Origin: Anagrus nilaparvatae
Taxonomy: Eukaryota; Arthropoda; Insecta; Hymenoptera; Mymaridae
Reading direction: 5' to 3'
Length of the DNA stretch: 64,000 bases
Assembly (NCBI GenBank): GCA_022575985.1
Contig: JAKSXM010000132.1
Coordinates: 7,254,001 to 7,318,000 of the forward strand
Shown: positions 25,396-37,303 of the stretch, in pieces
Numbering within the stretch: position 1 is the stretch's first letter
Layout: every line of letters begins with the position of its first letter
The notes under the pieces: model-generated
What the model saw: only the letters and a program-made list of their open reading frames with translations
Database searches by the model: none
Told to the model about the DNA's origin: nothing
Position numbers and translations under genes: made by a program

Positions 25396-26035
25396 TAAAT
25401 GTATTTGAACTCATTTAAATTTACATACTATATTGATAGGAGGCGCCGCTTATCAATATATAAATTGTGTAAATGTATTAGTTTTAAAACTGCCTAAATT
25501 CAAATCTTATTTTAAACCACATTGATGGCAGCACTTTCCAGTCATCAAATTGATAAATATTTTGAAATCTATTTTTTAACTTTTTTACGATATCATTTTG
25601 ATGACAAAGGAAAATATTGTAAATAAAATTTAGGTATTAAATAACCTAAATATGTATATATATGTAAATAAATTACTAATGATTTTTTTTTATGAAAGCA
25701 GGAAATAACCCTTTTATTAATTTTTACAATTAATTTAATATAATTAATTAACTTCAAAGATAATAACAAACTATAAGCTAATTACGAAATTTACTTAGAA
25801 AATAAAAAGGATTATTTTCCTGCTCTCATAATATTAGATAATAAAATAAATATTATTTAAAATAATAAAAATAAATTTAAAATATAAAAAATCAGTATTT
25901 CATATTAAATATGTAAACGAAATTTCTATTATTAATAAATAATTCATAATAGAAATTTCGAGAACCTTCCAGATGTTTTTCTCATAGTAAAAATCCAAGC
26001 TTGTGTGTGTGTCTCGCAAATAGTATAAAGGGAGA
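25396..26035. other. AT-rich insertion within the R1-like remnant
   Basis: About 640 bases of AT-rich non-coding DNA separate two RT fragments. It includes a hairpin (AACGAAATTTCTATTA near 25917 with its inverse near 25945). I could not define terminal repeats or a target duplication. Similar RT sequence appears on both sides of it, so the two fragments may come from different insertions. Confidence 0.4.
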
Positions 26036-26850
26036 ACAGCTACCTGAGCGATCGAGAAATAATCTTTGAAACTGCACAAGGAAGAAGAGCGAGGAAAGTA
26101 ACTGCAGGTGCAGTTCAAGGATCCGCACTTGGACCGGACCTATGGAACATCATGTACCACAGGGTACTTAGGCTACCAATGCCGGTTGATACACTTACTG
26201 AAGAATATGCAGATGATCTGGTTCTAGTAATCGCGGCAAGATGAAAAAATTGCTGAGGAGAAATTGAATTAGGCAATGCATGGGGTCAATTACTGGATGG
26301 AAGACCACGGCCTATAGCTTGCAACGGCAAAGACTGAGATTGTCCTATTCACCCGTAAACATATTGAGACCATCATCCCAATATGTATTGGGGAGGATAT
26401 GATAGAAACAAAGGATAATTTAAATTACTTGGGGGTGCTGTTGGGCACGAAACTTACCTTCATGGCGCAGATTTGAAAAAGCACGGAGAAGGCTGCCAGG
26501 CTCACTACTTCGTTAAGCAGGCTAATAAGAAACACGTGCGGGCCTAAGACTGGAAAGCGCAGGCTTCTTATGTCGGTTACCCACTCCATACTCCTGTATG
26601 GCGCATAAGTGTGGGCCGACTGCATAAAGAAGGTCACTTAGGCGTCAAAGCTTACGAGCGTCCAGAGGCAAGGAGCCCTGTGAATTTCCTGTGCTTATCG
26701 CACAGTGTCCTGGGAGGCAGCTCTAGTCATTGCCGGCGTAATTTCGATAGATCTGCTGGCTTTTCAGAGAAAGTATATCTATCTGAATAAAGAGAGGGAA
26801 GGCGTTGACCGGAAAAAGGCTACTTCGTGTCAGATCATTAAGTGATATTA
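26036..26850 (+). pseudogene. R1-like non-LTR reverse transcriptase, second fragment
   Basis: The fragment reads through AGAVQGSALGPDLWNIMY and the catalytic EEYADDLVLV (YADD) block, then LNYLGVLLG and a C-terminal region ending near KEREGVDRKKATS. Several in-frame stops are present, for example after MAQI and at SILLYGA. It is continuous in domain order with the fragment at 24644-25395. Confidence 0.8.
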
Positions 26851-27084
26851 AGTGAGAAGCAGGGCCGTTGGATTGACTACTGGGAGAGCAAATAAATTAA
26901 AATATTGATAGGAGAGGCCTCTCCTTATTGAAGAGTAATAGAAAGGTACCCGGTACGGAGATATTCACTATTTTTTTACTCAATTCTTAAACGAATATGG
27001 GCTATTTTGCTCCTACCTCTTTCGGATCCGAAATATGAATAGCGTTGAATGTATATTCTGTCCGGGCATATTAAAGAAATATTC

Positions 27085-27272
27085 AAGAAAATATTAAATG
27101 TTTATTTAATTCTTTAGAGAGGAATTATTTTGAAGTTAATTCTTTTAAAAAAATTTATTTTTGTTATAATTCTTTTTGAACAGATTAAAAACAAAAATAA
27201 ATTTTTTTAAAAGAATTAACCTCAAAATAATTCCTCTCTAAATAATGAAATAAACATTCAATATTTTCTGCG
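27085..27272. repeat. Near-perfect hairpin MITE-like inverted repeat
   Basis: AATATTNAATGTTTATTT through TAGAGAGGAATTATTTTGA is repeated in inverse after a short central loop. It is about 188 bases in all with no coding potential. Confidence 0.6.
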
Positions 27273-27437
27273 TAACAAAAAACTCTTTTAGGTTTGGTGT
27301 GTATATTATCTGTCAAAATGTTCAAAATTAAAAAAACTTGTGTGAGAATGTTTGAAATCCTAAAAAAAAAATTTTCTTACTAGTTTCAGAAATATAAACC
27401 ATGTTTTAACTGAATAATTAAATAAAAAAGTCAAAAA

Positions 27438-27905
27438 TTAAGGTACCGGTACATGAACGGTTAAGAGAATTTTCGTTTATTATATGTGAAATATTTAATA
27501 AATAATCTTATTAATCGTAAAAGTTTTGATTTTAATGGTTACTTTGAACACTTTTTAATGCATTAACACAAACATTTTATCCCAAATAGCATTTTATTTT
27601 GTGAAATTAAGTAATATTCACGATATGTTTTTTGCACCAGTACATGACCGACCGAATTTTAAATAGGAAAATCGTGTATAAGAAAATGCTCCAGTACCTG
27701 AACGACCTAAAATTTTCAATTCTTTGTTTCTATGTTGATTCTAATGATAATCGTTTAAATTTTTTTTAAAATTATGCAGCAATCCTTCAGCTTTAATATT
27801 TGTCCATTTTTTAAATTCAAAATTAACAAATAGTAATAAAAAAATCAAATCCTGAACGATTGTTTAGGTACTGGTGATCGTTCATGTACTGGTACGAGTA
27901 CCTTA
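27438..27905. mobile_element. TIR element with repeated CCAGTACATGAACG motifs
   Basis: The ends read TTAAGGTACCGGTACATGAACG-like on the left and its inverse on the right (CGTTCATGTACTGGTACGAGTACCTTA, with small differences). Further copies of the core occur inside near 27636, 27690 and 27850. Repeated subterminal motifs are often transposase binding sites. It lies directly upstream of the decayed transposase at 28041, but I could not find a matching terminus after that gene, so a link is unproven. Confidence 0.5.
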
Positions 27906-28040
27906 CTGGGAATCGCACGGAAATTTTAAAGTTAAAAAAAAGTTTTTTATTTTTATGTTTTATGTTGTTAAATTATTTATTCATAACTTGACCTTTTAAT
28001 TACAAATGAAAATAAATAAAATTTTGTTTGCAGTAATAAA

Positions 28041-30843
28041 TTGGATATAGAATACCCCGTTTATACCATGTTTTGCAAAACTTTCAATGAAAAATTATGT
28101 ATGATTTTGTATATTTCAGGTATCCCTCAGTCTATTTCAATAGAAGACGAAACTATCACTATGTATAATGGCTCTTCATTGACGAATTTACTTCAAGAAA
28201 GCCTGGAATATAAAAGTAGCAAAAGTGATAGATCATATAAGTTCCCAGAACCTCTGAAAGACGTCTCTGCGTTTATATATCTGAGTGGTGGGTTATGTTT
28301 ATATAACTTTTTGGAACATAATCTTCCAATACCCTCTAGTAGCACAACACAGCATGAAATTTATAATGAAAACAGTTATTTTGAAGGCACTTTAAGGACA
28401 AAGGAATTAAAAATTTTTTTAAATGAGAATAAGGTATCTAATCGAGTGCTAATCTCTGTCGATGCAACAAAAATAATTCCAAGAATAACATATCACAGGG
28501 AAACCAATCAAATAGTCGGATTTAGTATTTCACTTGATCCTATTACAAAATTACACCAGTCCCTTATTCTTTTCCTGCAACAACAGCTAAAAAAATTGAA
28601 GGATATTTTGAAAAAAATTCTTATGCTACTCTCATATACACAGTGATAGTTCAGCCCCTCACAAAAGGAGCTCCTTATTTTTCTCTTCTTATGTACGGAT
28701 CAGACGATAAATTTAATACCGAGGATTTTAACTGTCAGTTGTCAAACATAATAAGTTGTTTGGAAAAAGAGGGCATTGATGTAGTTGGATTTGCATCCGA
28801 TGGTGACTCTCGTCTTTTTAAGGCTATGAGACTAAAAACTGGTTTAGTATTTGGAGATGAAAATTCAAATTGTAAAATAAAGGAATTTAAAGCTCAATTA
28901 AGACCCAAAAGCATTAGCTTTCAAGATACCCCGCATATAGCAGCAAAATTTCGAAAATCGCTTTTGTTAGAAAAATTGATACCTTTAGGACGCAAAGTGA
29001 TTCATATAAATCATTTGAGAGATCTTATGATTAAAACTCCAAGGAGCGAATACAATTTAAGGCAAAAAGATGTTTTTAAAATTTATATAATGAATTTTGA
29101 TACTGCTTTAAATATTTGCAGTCCAAATATAATCAAAGGCTTGCAAGAAAATATTGGTGGTAGTGAAGGCACTCAGGAGTATCTTCGATTAATGTATATG
29201 GCCATGCATGCTATTTTAGAGGAAAATTCAGAGGAAATTTTAGAGGAAAAAAGATTGTACTATTTGTGGTACACAGTTTTCTTTTTAAGAATTTGGCGTT
29301 CATGGATTCTAAATGATGATGTATATATGTTAATCAAAAATTTTATGTCCTTCAATAATTACATTTCTATTGAAATTAATGCTCACGGACTTTATAATTT
29401 AATACTGCATCATATTGATGTTGGGACAATGGAAGATTTTTATCCTTGGATGTATGGATTGCAACCCGCAGAATGCTTTTATACAATTTTAAGATCCTTA
29501 TCTCCAATGCTTTCAACTATGATTAATTGCTCGGTTCTGGAAGCAATGTATAAAATTTATAAAATAGAAAAATAGTGTAAAATAATGAACAAAATTTATG
29601 ATAAAGATTTTATTAATTTCCCAAGAAAAGCACAATTTCGAGCTTCCTTTGAAAGTCTAGATAGAAAAAAATTTACTAATTCTGTATTGCCTATATAATA
29701 CTCCTGAAAATCTATCTCACATCGGAAATAGTTTTAAATCTGAAAAAGAAAAATCTATTGCTGAAAAAGCATTAAAAAAAATTTTGGGGAAAGCAAAGAA
29801 AGATGCATATTCAGACATTAGAAAATTTGGAATTAAAAGGGAAAAAAATGGAAAAGATGTTGCAAATTATATAAATTTGAATATGAATAGTTCATTATTA
29901 ATTCAATTAATCAATAGTTCAAAAAAATGGATCATGAAGAAGATTCAATGGATGATAACAACGAAGATACAAATTCTAAAAATGATGAAGGTACTTTTAG
30001 TATTGAAAGTGAATTTGAAAATGATGAAAATCCCGTGAATAATGAAGACGACAACTTGGACGACACAATGGAATCAGCGCGTGATAATACATTTGTTGTA
30101 AAAAGTAGAAAAGTAATTATGAAATAAAATCAAAAGAACTAAATAATGAAGAGAAACATTAAGTAAAGTAACTTTAAGCGACAATAATCTTCATTTTCCG
30201 TCTGTTCCACAAGCAATAATTGAAAAGGTAGAAAAAAAATGGACTTTGCAGTAGCTGCCTATATTTATACGTTTTAAATAAAAAAGGAGATAGAGTTTTA
30301 ATTTGGAAATCATCATTAGTATGGTTGTTGAGGGGTGAATCAAACAGAGTCAGTAGTGATAGACTGCAAAGATTCAAAGGTAACAAAAATAAAAATAAAT
30401 ATATATTCAGACCTTTAGGAGAAATTCAAGATGTAGAAGTAAATAAAAAATTATATGTAGGAGATTGGTATTTGTTTAGACAAGATAATAGTGATATAGA
30501 CGTAAATAATTGTTATGTCGGACGAATTTTACAATTTGTTTTAAAAATTCGTGAAGATACAGGGCGAACTAGCTGGAAAAATATGGAATACAAAGGCAGC
30601 TTTGTGGATACAGAGGAAAAAAAAAGACCATTGGGCACTTTGTGCCAACGTTATAATATTAATTCAATGACAAGATGCTTGGAACCCTTACAGTCTGTGA
30701 CTAACTGTTACATTGAAATTTCTACATATGCTATCCATATATCATCCCCACATTTGAAGGACCAAGGTGCCCAAAATACAAAAAATTTGAAAATGTTTAT
30801 AAGAAATGATGTTCTTAAAAAAATAGAAAAATATTTAATATAA
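28041..30843 (+). pseudogene. Decayed transposase-like protein of an unassigned DNA-transposon family
   Basis: Several consecutive frames read as one broken protein. Blocks in order: ISVDATKIIPRI at about residue 138, GFASDGDSRLFKAMR, DTPHIAAKFRKSL, LQPAECFYTILRSLSPMLST, an acidic D/E-rich linker at 29927-30120, and a C-terminal domain containing LYVGDWYLFRQ and CYVGRILQFV. The first break is a frameshift near 28550; reading continues in another frame through PATTAKKIEGY into 28643-29575. More shifts and a stop follow between 29576 and 30320. Acidic residues in the DATK and SDGDSR blocks could be parts of a DDE/D catalytic site, but this is inference. I associate the blocks with large uncharacterised transposase-like proteins of insects and cnidarians and cannot name a superfamily. 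Confidence 0.6.
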
Positions 30844-31009
30844 TATATTTATATTTATTTATATTAAATAATAAAATTTATTGAATCACCATTTAAATAC
30901 TCTTTGAGTTTATTTTTTTTAATACCTGTCTAAATATCAAAAATATTCTAAATTATATATATATATATTACTGCACTCACCAAGGTACGTTCTAAGTTAA
31001 GTCTAAGAA

Positions 31010-31250
31010 ACACACACCCAAAAAACATAAATAATGAGGATAAATTTAAGGTTTTGTAACAAATTAAAGTGATTTGACAGCTAATCGACAGTCGTCAGCT
31101 GTCCATTCCGAAAATCACACTCAAAATTTGAAATAACCGACCCAAAAAAACATAACCAATAAGGATAAATTTAAGATTTTTAACAAATTTAAGTGATTTG
31201 ACAGCTAATTGACAGCTGCCAATTGTCAATATTGAAAACCTGATTTCATA
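31010..31250. repeat. Two direct ~120 bp repeats
   Basis: The sequence CCAAAAAACATAA...AAGTGATTTGACAGCTAAT...GTC is present at about 31017-31110 and again at about 31140-31230 with scattered differences. I see no coding content. The CAGCTGTC/GACAGCTG pieces could form small hairpins. Confidence 0.55.
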
Positions 31251-33293
31251 TTTGAACTTAGTGACAAAAAAAAAGTATACGTACGAACTTTTAGAATAAA
31301 ATATTAAATAAAAAAGTGGATAATTCAAAGTGTTATCCAATTTATTAAAAATAAAAGAGGGGGAGGGATTCAGAGGGATTCAGACCTCTAAACATGTTTC
31401 TCTGTTCATTTTAAGTCATTCCAAGCGTTTTCTCGAAAAAAAATTTTTGAATCCGGATTCAGGATTCGCAAGGGATTCCGAATCCCTGAATCCTGTCGTT
31501 AGCCCCCTGTAATAAGCCTTATGATAAAATCGTACTGACTATTAGAAAGTGAAATTTCTTATCAAAAAGTTACTGAAACCCTCATTGTAAATAAAGCAGA
31601 GATGTTTCTATCAATTTTCTCTTTAAAATTTTCCGTCCCAAGACGAAATATCAACGATGTTAAACATATGTTTAACTCTTGGTTTACAAATTCAATTCTT
31701 CCGAATAGTAAATATAAATTAGACAGGATCTTCAACAATTGTACCGATGTAACTTTTCATGGAACTTGCCCAATGTGTGAATTCTTCATGAGAAGGTTTG
31801 AAGAATTAGATGATAAAAGTAGATGACAAATCGATTATTAGATGATAAAAATATAAATTGTAAAGCAGTAGTGGTTGATTTTTCGAAACCATCTTCAGAA
31901 AATTTATTTGCAATTTTAAACCAATCACAGCAAATATCTGAACTTCTCTCTGCTTACAGTGAATGTTATGATTACGTACTGAATAAAAGAGTTGACGATA
32001 AAAATATTTATGATGGAGAAAAATACCGTGAATTTTTAAGCAAACTTTCCCCTGTCGTTAAAAAAAGGTATGCGACGGGAATTTTAAATAACGATGGTGC
32101 ATCCCCATACAGATTTTCGAAGAGAACAGTTTGGCCAGATTACCTCATGGTAAACGAGATACCAATACAAGATAGGATGAATGATGTTATCGTGGGCGGC
32201 CTCTGGTTTAATAGACGGAAACCAAAATTAATGTTTTTCTTAAAGCCTTTAGTTGCAGAACTAAATATAAATTAGGAGAAGATGGTATTAATACCAACAT
32301 TAATGGAAAAGATATTTATATAAAATTTTTTCCTCTTGCATGCTCAGTGGATGCTATTGCTAGAAGTCTATCCCAAGGCCTAAAACAGTGTAATGGCCGT
32401 TTTGGATGTGTGTGGTGTCTACATCCTAGTGTGAATGTGAAAGATAGCAAGTGTAGAAAGTATATAATTTTAGTTTTTTTAGTAGAAGATAGAGACACTG
32501 AAGAAACAAGAAATGTAATGAAACTTTCTGGAAAAGAAGATTATTTACCACTTTTCGGTATGAAATATGCATCTCATTTCATCGATTTAAAATATTTTGA
32601 TGTTGTTTATGGATTGACAGTGGAATCATATAACAAATAGATTATTAAAAAATGAACACCTTATTTATTTAGAAAAGTTAATTAACTTAATTAAAATGCC
32701 AACCCAAGTTAGACGCATGACCCGTCCTTTGTTCGATAAACAATTTTGGGATGCAGAGGATTAGGAGAACTTTTTATTATTTTATAGTATACCATTATTT
32801 TCACTAGTATTCGATGCAGAAAAAATAAAATATTTGGCAAAGTTTGTAAAATCTTTACACATTTTGCTGGGCACTCTTATAACACGTGAAACTTTTAATC
32901 GAGCAAATGAATTATTGTCTGACTTTGTTGAAGAAACTCAGAAAATTTTTGGCGAAGGAGCACTGACATTTAATTTTCATCAGCTTCTACATTTGGTAAG
33001 GACTGTATAAGATTGAAGTCCACTTTGGGTCATTCGGCGTTCTCTTTTGAAACAGCCAATCATTACATGTGCTTAGCAATCAAAAGTGCAAATAGTGTTT
33101 TACTACAAATTATAAGATTTTTAAATCACATGATCATACACATACACATTGATACCACTCCCTCGCTTTTACACTTCAGTTGCTCACGTACCGCCAATAT
33201 TGATAGATCGCTAATAAATAGTTAATTATTCACTTAAAACAATTGTTTTTATTTCTACCCCTTTGATCAATTGTCCATGCATTAATTACTTCA

Positions 33294-33306
33294 GGTTATG
33301 GGCCTA
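33294..33306 (+). other. Copia primer-binding site (initiator tRNA-Met type)
   Basis: GGTTATGGGCCTA directly abuts the end of the 5' LTR. Copia elements are known to prime from a half-molecule of initiator tRNA-Met with this kind of sequence. Confidence 0.8.
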
Positions 33307-33509
33307 TACGTCGTGTAAATTCAGTGCAGTTTAAAACATAAGTTAAAAGGGTCTTTTTTAATGTGTGGAAATCTCGATAATTTTGAGGTTAGAAAGTCGC
33401 GCGGTGTGTTTAAAAAGTATGTCTACGCATATGCCGTCAGTTTCCTTACTTGGGAGGGAAAATTACCATTCATGGTCAATAATAATGAAAGCTTATTTGA
33501 CCCATTAAG

Positions 33510-34913
33510 ATTTATGGTCAACTATTGAAGCACCAACCGGAGGAAGATTATTATCAACCGATGCTACACAACTTGCAAAAGCTCACTCTATTATCGTGCT
33601 GTCGTGTGATGACAACGTGCTCGCAACCATCGAAAAAAAAATCCACAGCAAAATTAGCATGGGAAGCTTTGCAAAAAGCCTACGAAGATGGCGGATACTC
33701 TCGGTTGGTAGGATTATTAATTAAGCTAGTGACCACGAAATTAGAAAATTGTTCATCAGTGGAGGAGTATATTAATATCATCGTAAGTACCAATAACCAA
33801 GTGTATGATATGAAAGTTGAAATGCCGGACGCGGCAGTTGGCGCGCTTATGCTCGCGGGTTTACCATCGAAATATCATACCTTGGTATTGCTCCACCACG
33901 GAAATTACAGCAGATCTAGTTAAACAGAAGATAGTACAAGAAGTAAAAATGGAAAGCGACGATATTGGCATAGATAATTATCAGGTTCATGGTTTATATT
34001 CGAAGAATTCAAGAGGTCGTAGTAGTTATTCCAGAAGAGGTTTTTCAAGGAGCTCGAGGTATCAAATTCAGAACGAATGAATCTATTAAGAACTGTGTAC
34101 AATGTATTAATGGTAAGATGACTAAACAATCTCTTAAATCATCTGAAAGCAGGGCATCCAAGAGACTGCAGCTAATCCATACGGACTTGGCTCAAATGCA
34201 AGATCTGTCTTTTAAAAAATATAAATATTTTTTAACTTTTTTAGATGACTTTTCTAGAAAAAGCTTTGTTGTATTTCTACGTTCAAAAAGCCAAGTAGCA
34301 GCTGCATTTGCACAGTTCATAGTAGACGTCGAGACTCAAACTGGAGATAAAATACAAAGGATTAGGAGTGATAATGGGCGTCAATACATCACCAAGCAGT
34401 TGTTAGATAAATTCAAGAAAGCAGGTATTAAGCATGAACTCACAGTGCCCTACAACCCTCAACAGAATGGTCGTATTGAACGCCTCAACCGAAGCCTCAA
34501 GGAAATTGCTAGAACATCATTACTAGAAGCCAAAAAAAAGTAATGGCGAGTTCAAAGCAAGATTCTGTGCTCAAGGTTTCACTCAAATTAAATGTATAGA
34601 TTATCATGATACTTTTTCACCTGTTGTTAGGCTAACCACCATCAGGATGCTTTTTGCCTTTGCTGCTAAAAAGGACCTAGATATAGTGCATTGGGATGTC
34701 GACTCAGCATTTCTTCAAAGTGATCTCACAGAAGAGATCTACATCAAACAACCTCTAGGTTTTATACAACCAGGCGAAGAACATAAGGTATGTAGGCTCA
34801 ACAAGCCCATTTACGGACTCAAACAAGGGAGCAACGCCTGGAACAACAGACTAGACCTAAAACTTAGATCCATTGGACTTAGAAGATCTAGATTTGACTT
34901 ATGTATTATTTAA
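33510..34913 (+). pseudogene. Copia gag-pol remnant
   Basis: Gag-like sequence runs from about 33510 to 33940 (KLAWEALQKAYEDGG, MLAGLPSKYHTLV). A deletion removes the zinc knuckle and protease. The integrase core follows at 34056-34540, with LIHTDL, RSDNGRQYI and NPQQNGRIERLNR supplying the D,D,E residues. A second deletion joins directly to the RT start at about 34540 (HDTFSPVVRLTTIR, VDSAFLQSDL, PIYGLKQGSNAW). RT stops at 34913 before the YVDD block, and RNase H is missing. The copy could only have moved by using proteins from an intact relative. Confidence 0.85.
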
Positions 34914-35220
34914 ATTGAGGGGAAGATGTATTTTCAATATTAAATAATCGCGCCTTTTACACATCACATGATCATACAAATACACATTGATACCACTTCC
35001 TCGCTTTTACACTTCAGTTGCTCACGTACCGCCAATATAGATAGATCGCTAATAAATAGTTAATTATTCACTTAAAACAATTGTATTTATTTCTACCCCT
35101 TTGATCAATTGTCCATGTATTAATTACTTCAATAACACATCTATATTAGTAAAAAAAGTTTTTGAAAACGCCCCTGAGTTAGTAAAAAAATTCTGTACTC
35201 AAGTTATTGAAAATAGGATG

Positions 35221-36190
35221 AATAACATATGATAATTTTTTTCATCGGTTTGCACGGGTAAATATTATCATTCACAAATACAAATTCATGTAATTTATGA
35301 ATAATATTAAACTGCTTTATTTGTTAGTTGTGGTCGCCTTAAGCTGGGGGCCTTAAGCTGATTTTCCGACTTCCGCAAAAGGGAGTCGCAAGCGCAGCCA
35401 CTACGTATTGCGCACAACAGTATGCTGCGCTACGGTTGTGCTTGCAATTGCGTCTTTTTTGTGTGAAGCACCTTATGCATATCCAATATGATTCTTAGTT
35501 TCCTTTGTATAGTATATTTCAGTACGTACGGCATAAAAGAAAATGAACCAACGTAGCATAAAAAAATATATATCTTTATAATTATATTTTGGAAATGAGT
35601 ATATAATATGTTTATTCTTAAAATACTATGTAATGTATATTTTATATCGTAGTTTACATTGTACTTATAAAATGTATTTAAATTATTGCTACTTCAATTT
35701 TCTTCTATTTAATAATCATATAATTTGCTATAATCTGTTGGTTGGATGCCAACAACTACATCTTTAAATATTTTTTAATTTATCAAATAAAGGCAGCAGC
35801 GGTATCAACTAATCAAGAGGAAAAATATTATCAAAGGTTTCTTTGTGTCTACAAAAAAGGTATTTACTGTTAGTGATATTTTTAAATTTCTTGTGTCTTT
35901 ATAATAATTGCATTCAAAGCATTCAGTGATAAAATTTTGAAACTCAAGAATATCATAATTTTCAATTTTGAAATTGTTGATTACAGGTAATTAACCCATT
36001 TCGTACTATAACGTACACTTTGTATTTTGGAAGGTCGCACTTCAAAATTGCAATAAGTGATCTTCGATCTTGAAAATATATAGCAGTTATTGCAATGAAA
36101 ATTGAATATAATAAAAATAAACCACATTAAACAAACGCGGTAATAGATCAGAAATACCCATGAGTGACATCCCAATAAGAACCTTTTCGA
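35221..36190. other. Non-coding DNA, no gene seen
   Basis: A GC-richer patch at about 35330-35470 (AAGCTGGGGGCCTTAAGCT, then GGGAGTCGCAAGCGCAGCC) has short palindromes but no reading frame. The rest is AT-rich. Confidence 0.5.
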
Positions 36191-36550
36191 AGTTAAAGTG
36201 TTCTTGAAGAGTGCGCGAATGTCGGTTCTTCAAGTGAACGTGAAGAACTCTTCAAGAGATGATAATTAAACAAAAAATTAACTTTTAGCTTTACAGGGGG
36301 GTTTTTTAAGGCAAGAAAAAATGAATTTCCGGAACAAAATATTTGTTTTTCGACCCAAAATATTTTCCGATTTTCCAAAACGATGGACCGAAAAATTTTT
36401 TAAAATAAACTTTTAACTTTACAAGGGGGTTTTTTAGGGCAAAAAAATGAATTTTCGGTGGAAAATATTTATTTTCAACCCCAAATATTTTCCTTTTTTC
36501 CAAGATGGCGGAACGAAAAACTTGAAAAATTGAACTTTTAGCTTTTAGCA
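36190..36550. repeat. Inverted GTTCTTCAAG repeats then two ~135 bp direct repeats
   Basis: Near 36190-36260, copies of TTCTTGAAGAG/CTCTTCAAG form small hairpins. Units starting AACTTTTAGCTTTACAGGGG at about 36280 and AACTTTTAACTTTACAAGGG at about 36408 share AATATTTTCC and TTTTTCCAA blocks. They produce minus-strand frames that are repeat noise. Confidence 0.55.
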
Positions 36551-36889
36551 CATTGATCACCGAATGAAACAAAAGGTAAGTTATGAAAATTTTAGAAAAT
36601 CTTATTATCATGATTGATATGAATACTAACTGTAAATGCATTTTGCTGAAGTAAATACGAAAAATAAAAATACGAAAAATCTCGCTTAGCTTAGGAGCAT
36701 ATAAGTAGCAATTTAAAAAAACAGATTTTTAACCTCAACCTTTTGTTTCTTTTATTCTTCTGCACTTTGTACCGAATATTTAAAAATTTAGGAATGATTT
36801 TATGATGTATAAAATATTTTATGACTAATTTAAGTATTAAAAAAATTGAAAAAACAAAAAGTTGCAGAGAGAAAAATTTATGAATAGTT

Positions 36890-37285
36890 CAATATCTTAA
36901 GCTAAGTTGTTCGTAACAGTAATTTTTGAGATTAAATATTAAAAACTGAAATTCAAAACTAAAATACTTAGAAAAATAATTTTTATATTCTCTTTTTAAA
37001 CTCAACAATTAGAATCATTTCTGAAAATTGCAAGTCAAAATCTTATATAGAAAAAAAGTTATGCACAGTTCAATATCTTTTAAGATAAGTTTCTCGTAAC
37101 AGTTATTTTTGAGATTAAATATTAAAAAGTGAAATTCAAAACTAAAATATTTAGAAAAACAATTTTTATATTCTTTTTTTATACTTAACAATTAGAATCA
37201 TTTCTGAAAATTGCAAGTCAAAATCTTATATAGAAAAAAAGTTATGCACAGTTCAATATCTTTTAGGCTAAGTTGATCGGAACAG
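36890..37285. repeat. Direct repeats with a 183 bp period
   Basis: GAAAATTGCAAGTCAAAATC occurs at 37023 and 37206, and TTTTTGAGATTAAATATTAA occurs at about 36924 and 37106. This is a little over two units and leads directly into the reading frame at 37304. Confidence 0.65.
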
Positions 37286-37303
37286 TTAGTTATTAATGGA
37301 ATT

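Larger units (their letters stand above)
33125..35131 (+). mobile_element. Internally deleted Ty1/copia retrotransposon
   Basis: The 3' LTR, 34927-35131 (205 bp), begins TGTATTTTC and ends ATTACTTCA, preceded by a purine tract GAGGGGAAGA. The 5' LTR, 33125-33293, matches it but lacks about the first 40 bases. Immediately after it comes GGTTATGGGCCTA (33294-33306), the primer-binding site typical of copia, which matches an internal part of initiator tRNA-Met. The LTRs differ at several positions. The element sits inside the Tnp2-like pseudogene. Confidence 0.85.
31602..35220 (+). pseudogene. Tnp2/CACTA-like transposase, split by a copia element
   Basis: Successive frames give one decayed protein: an N-terminal PRRNINDVKHMFNSWF block, a CPMC zinc-ligand-like pair, IWPDYLMVNE-type and GGLWFNRRKPKLMFFLKP blocks, VDAIARSLSQGLKQCNGRFG then CVWCLHP, a central block at 32640-33010 ending FNFHQLLHLV, and HSAFSFETANHYM near 33040. 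After the copia insertion a short frame ending at about 35216 may be the remaining C-terminus. Breaks occur near 31826, 32270, 32640, 32762 (TAG) and 33010. The order of blocks matches Tnp2-like transposases of EnSpm/CACTA-type elements as I know them. No terminal repeats were identified. Confidence 0.6.
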
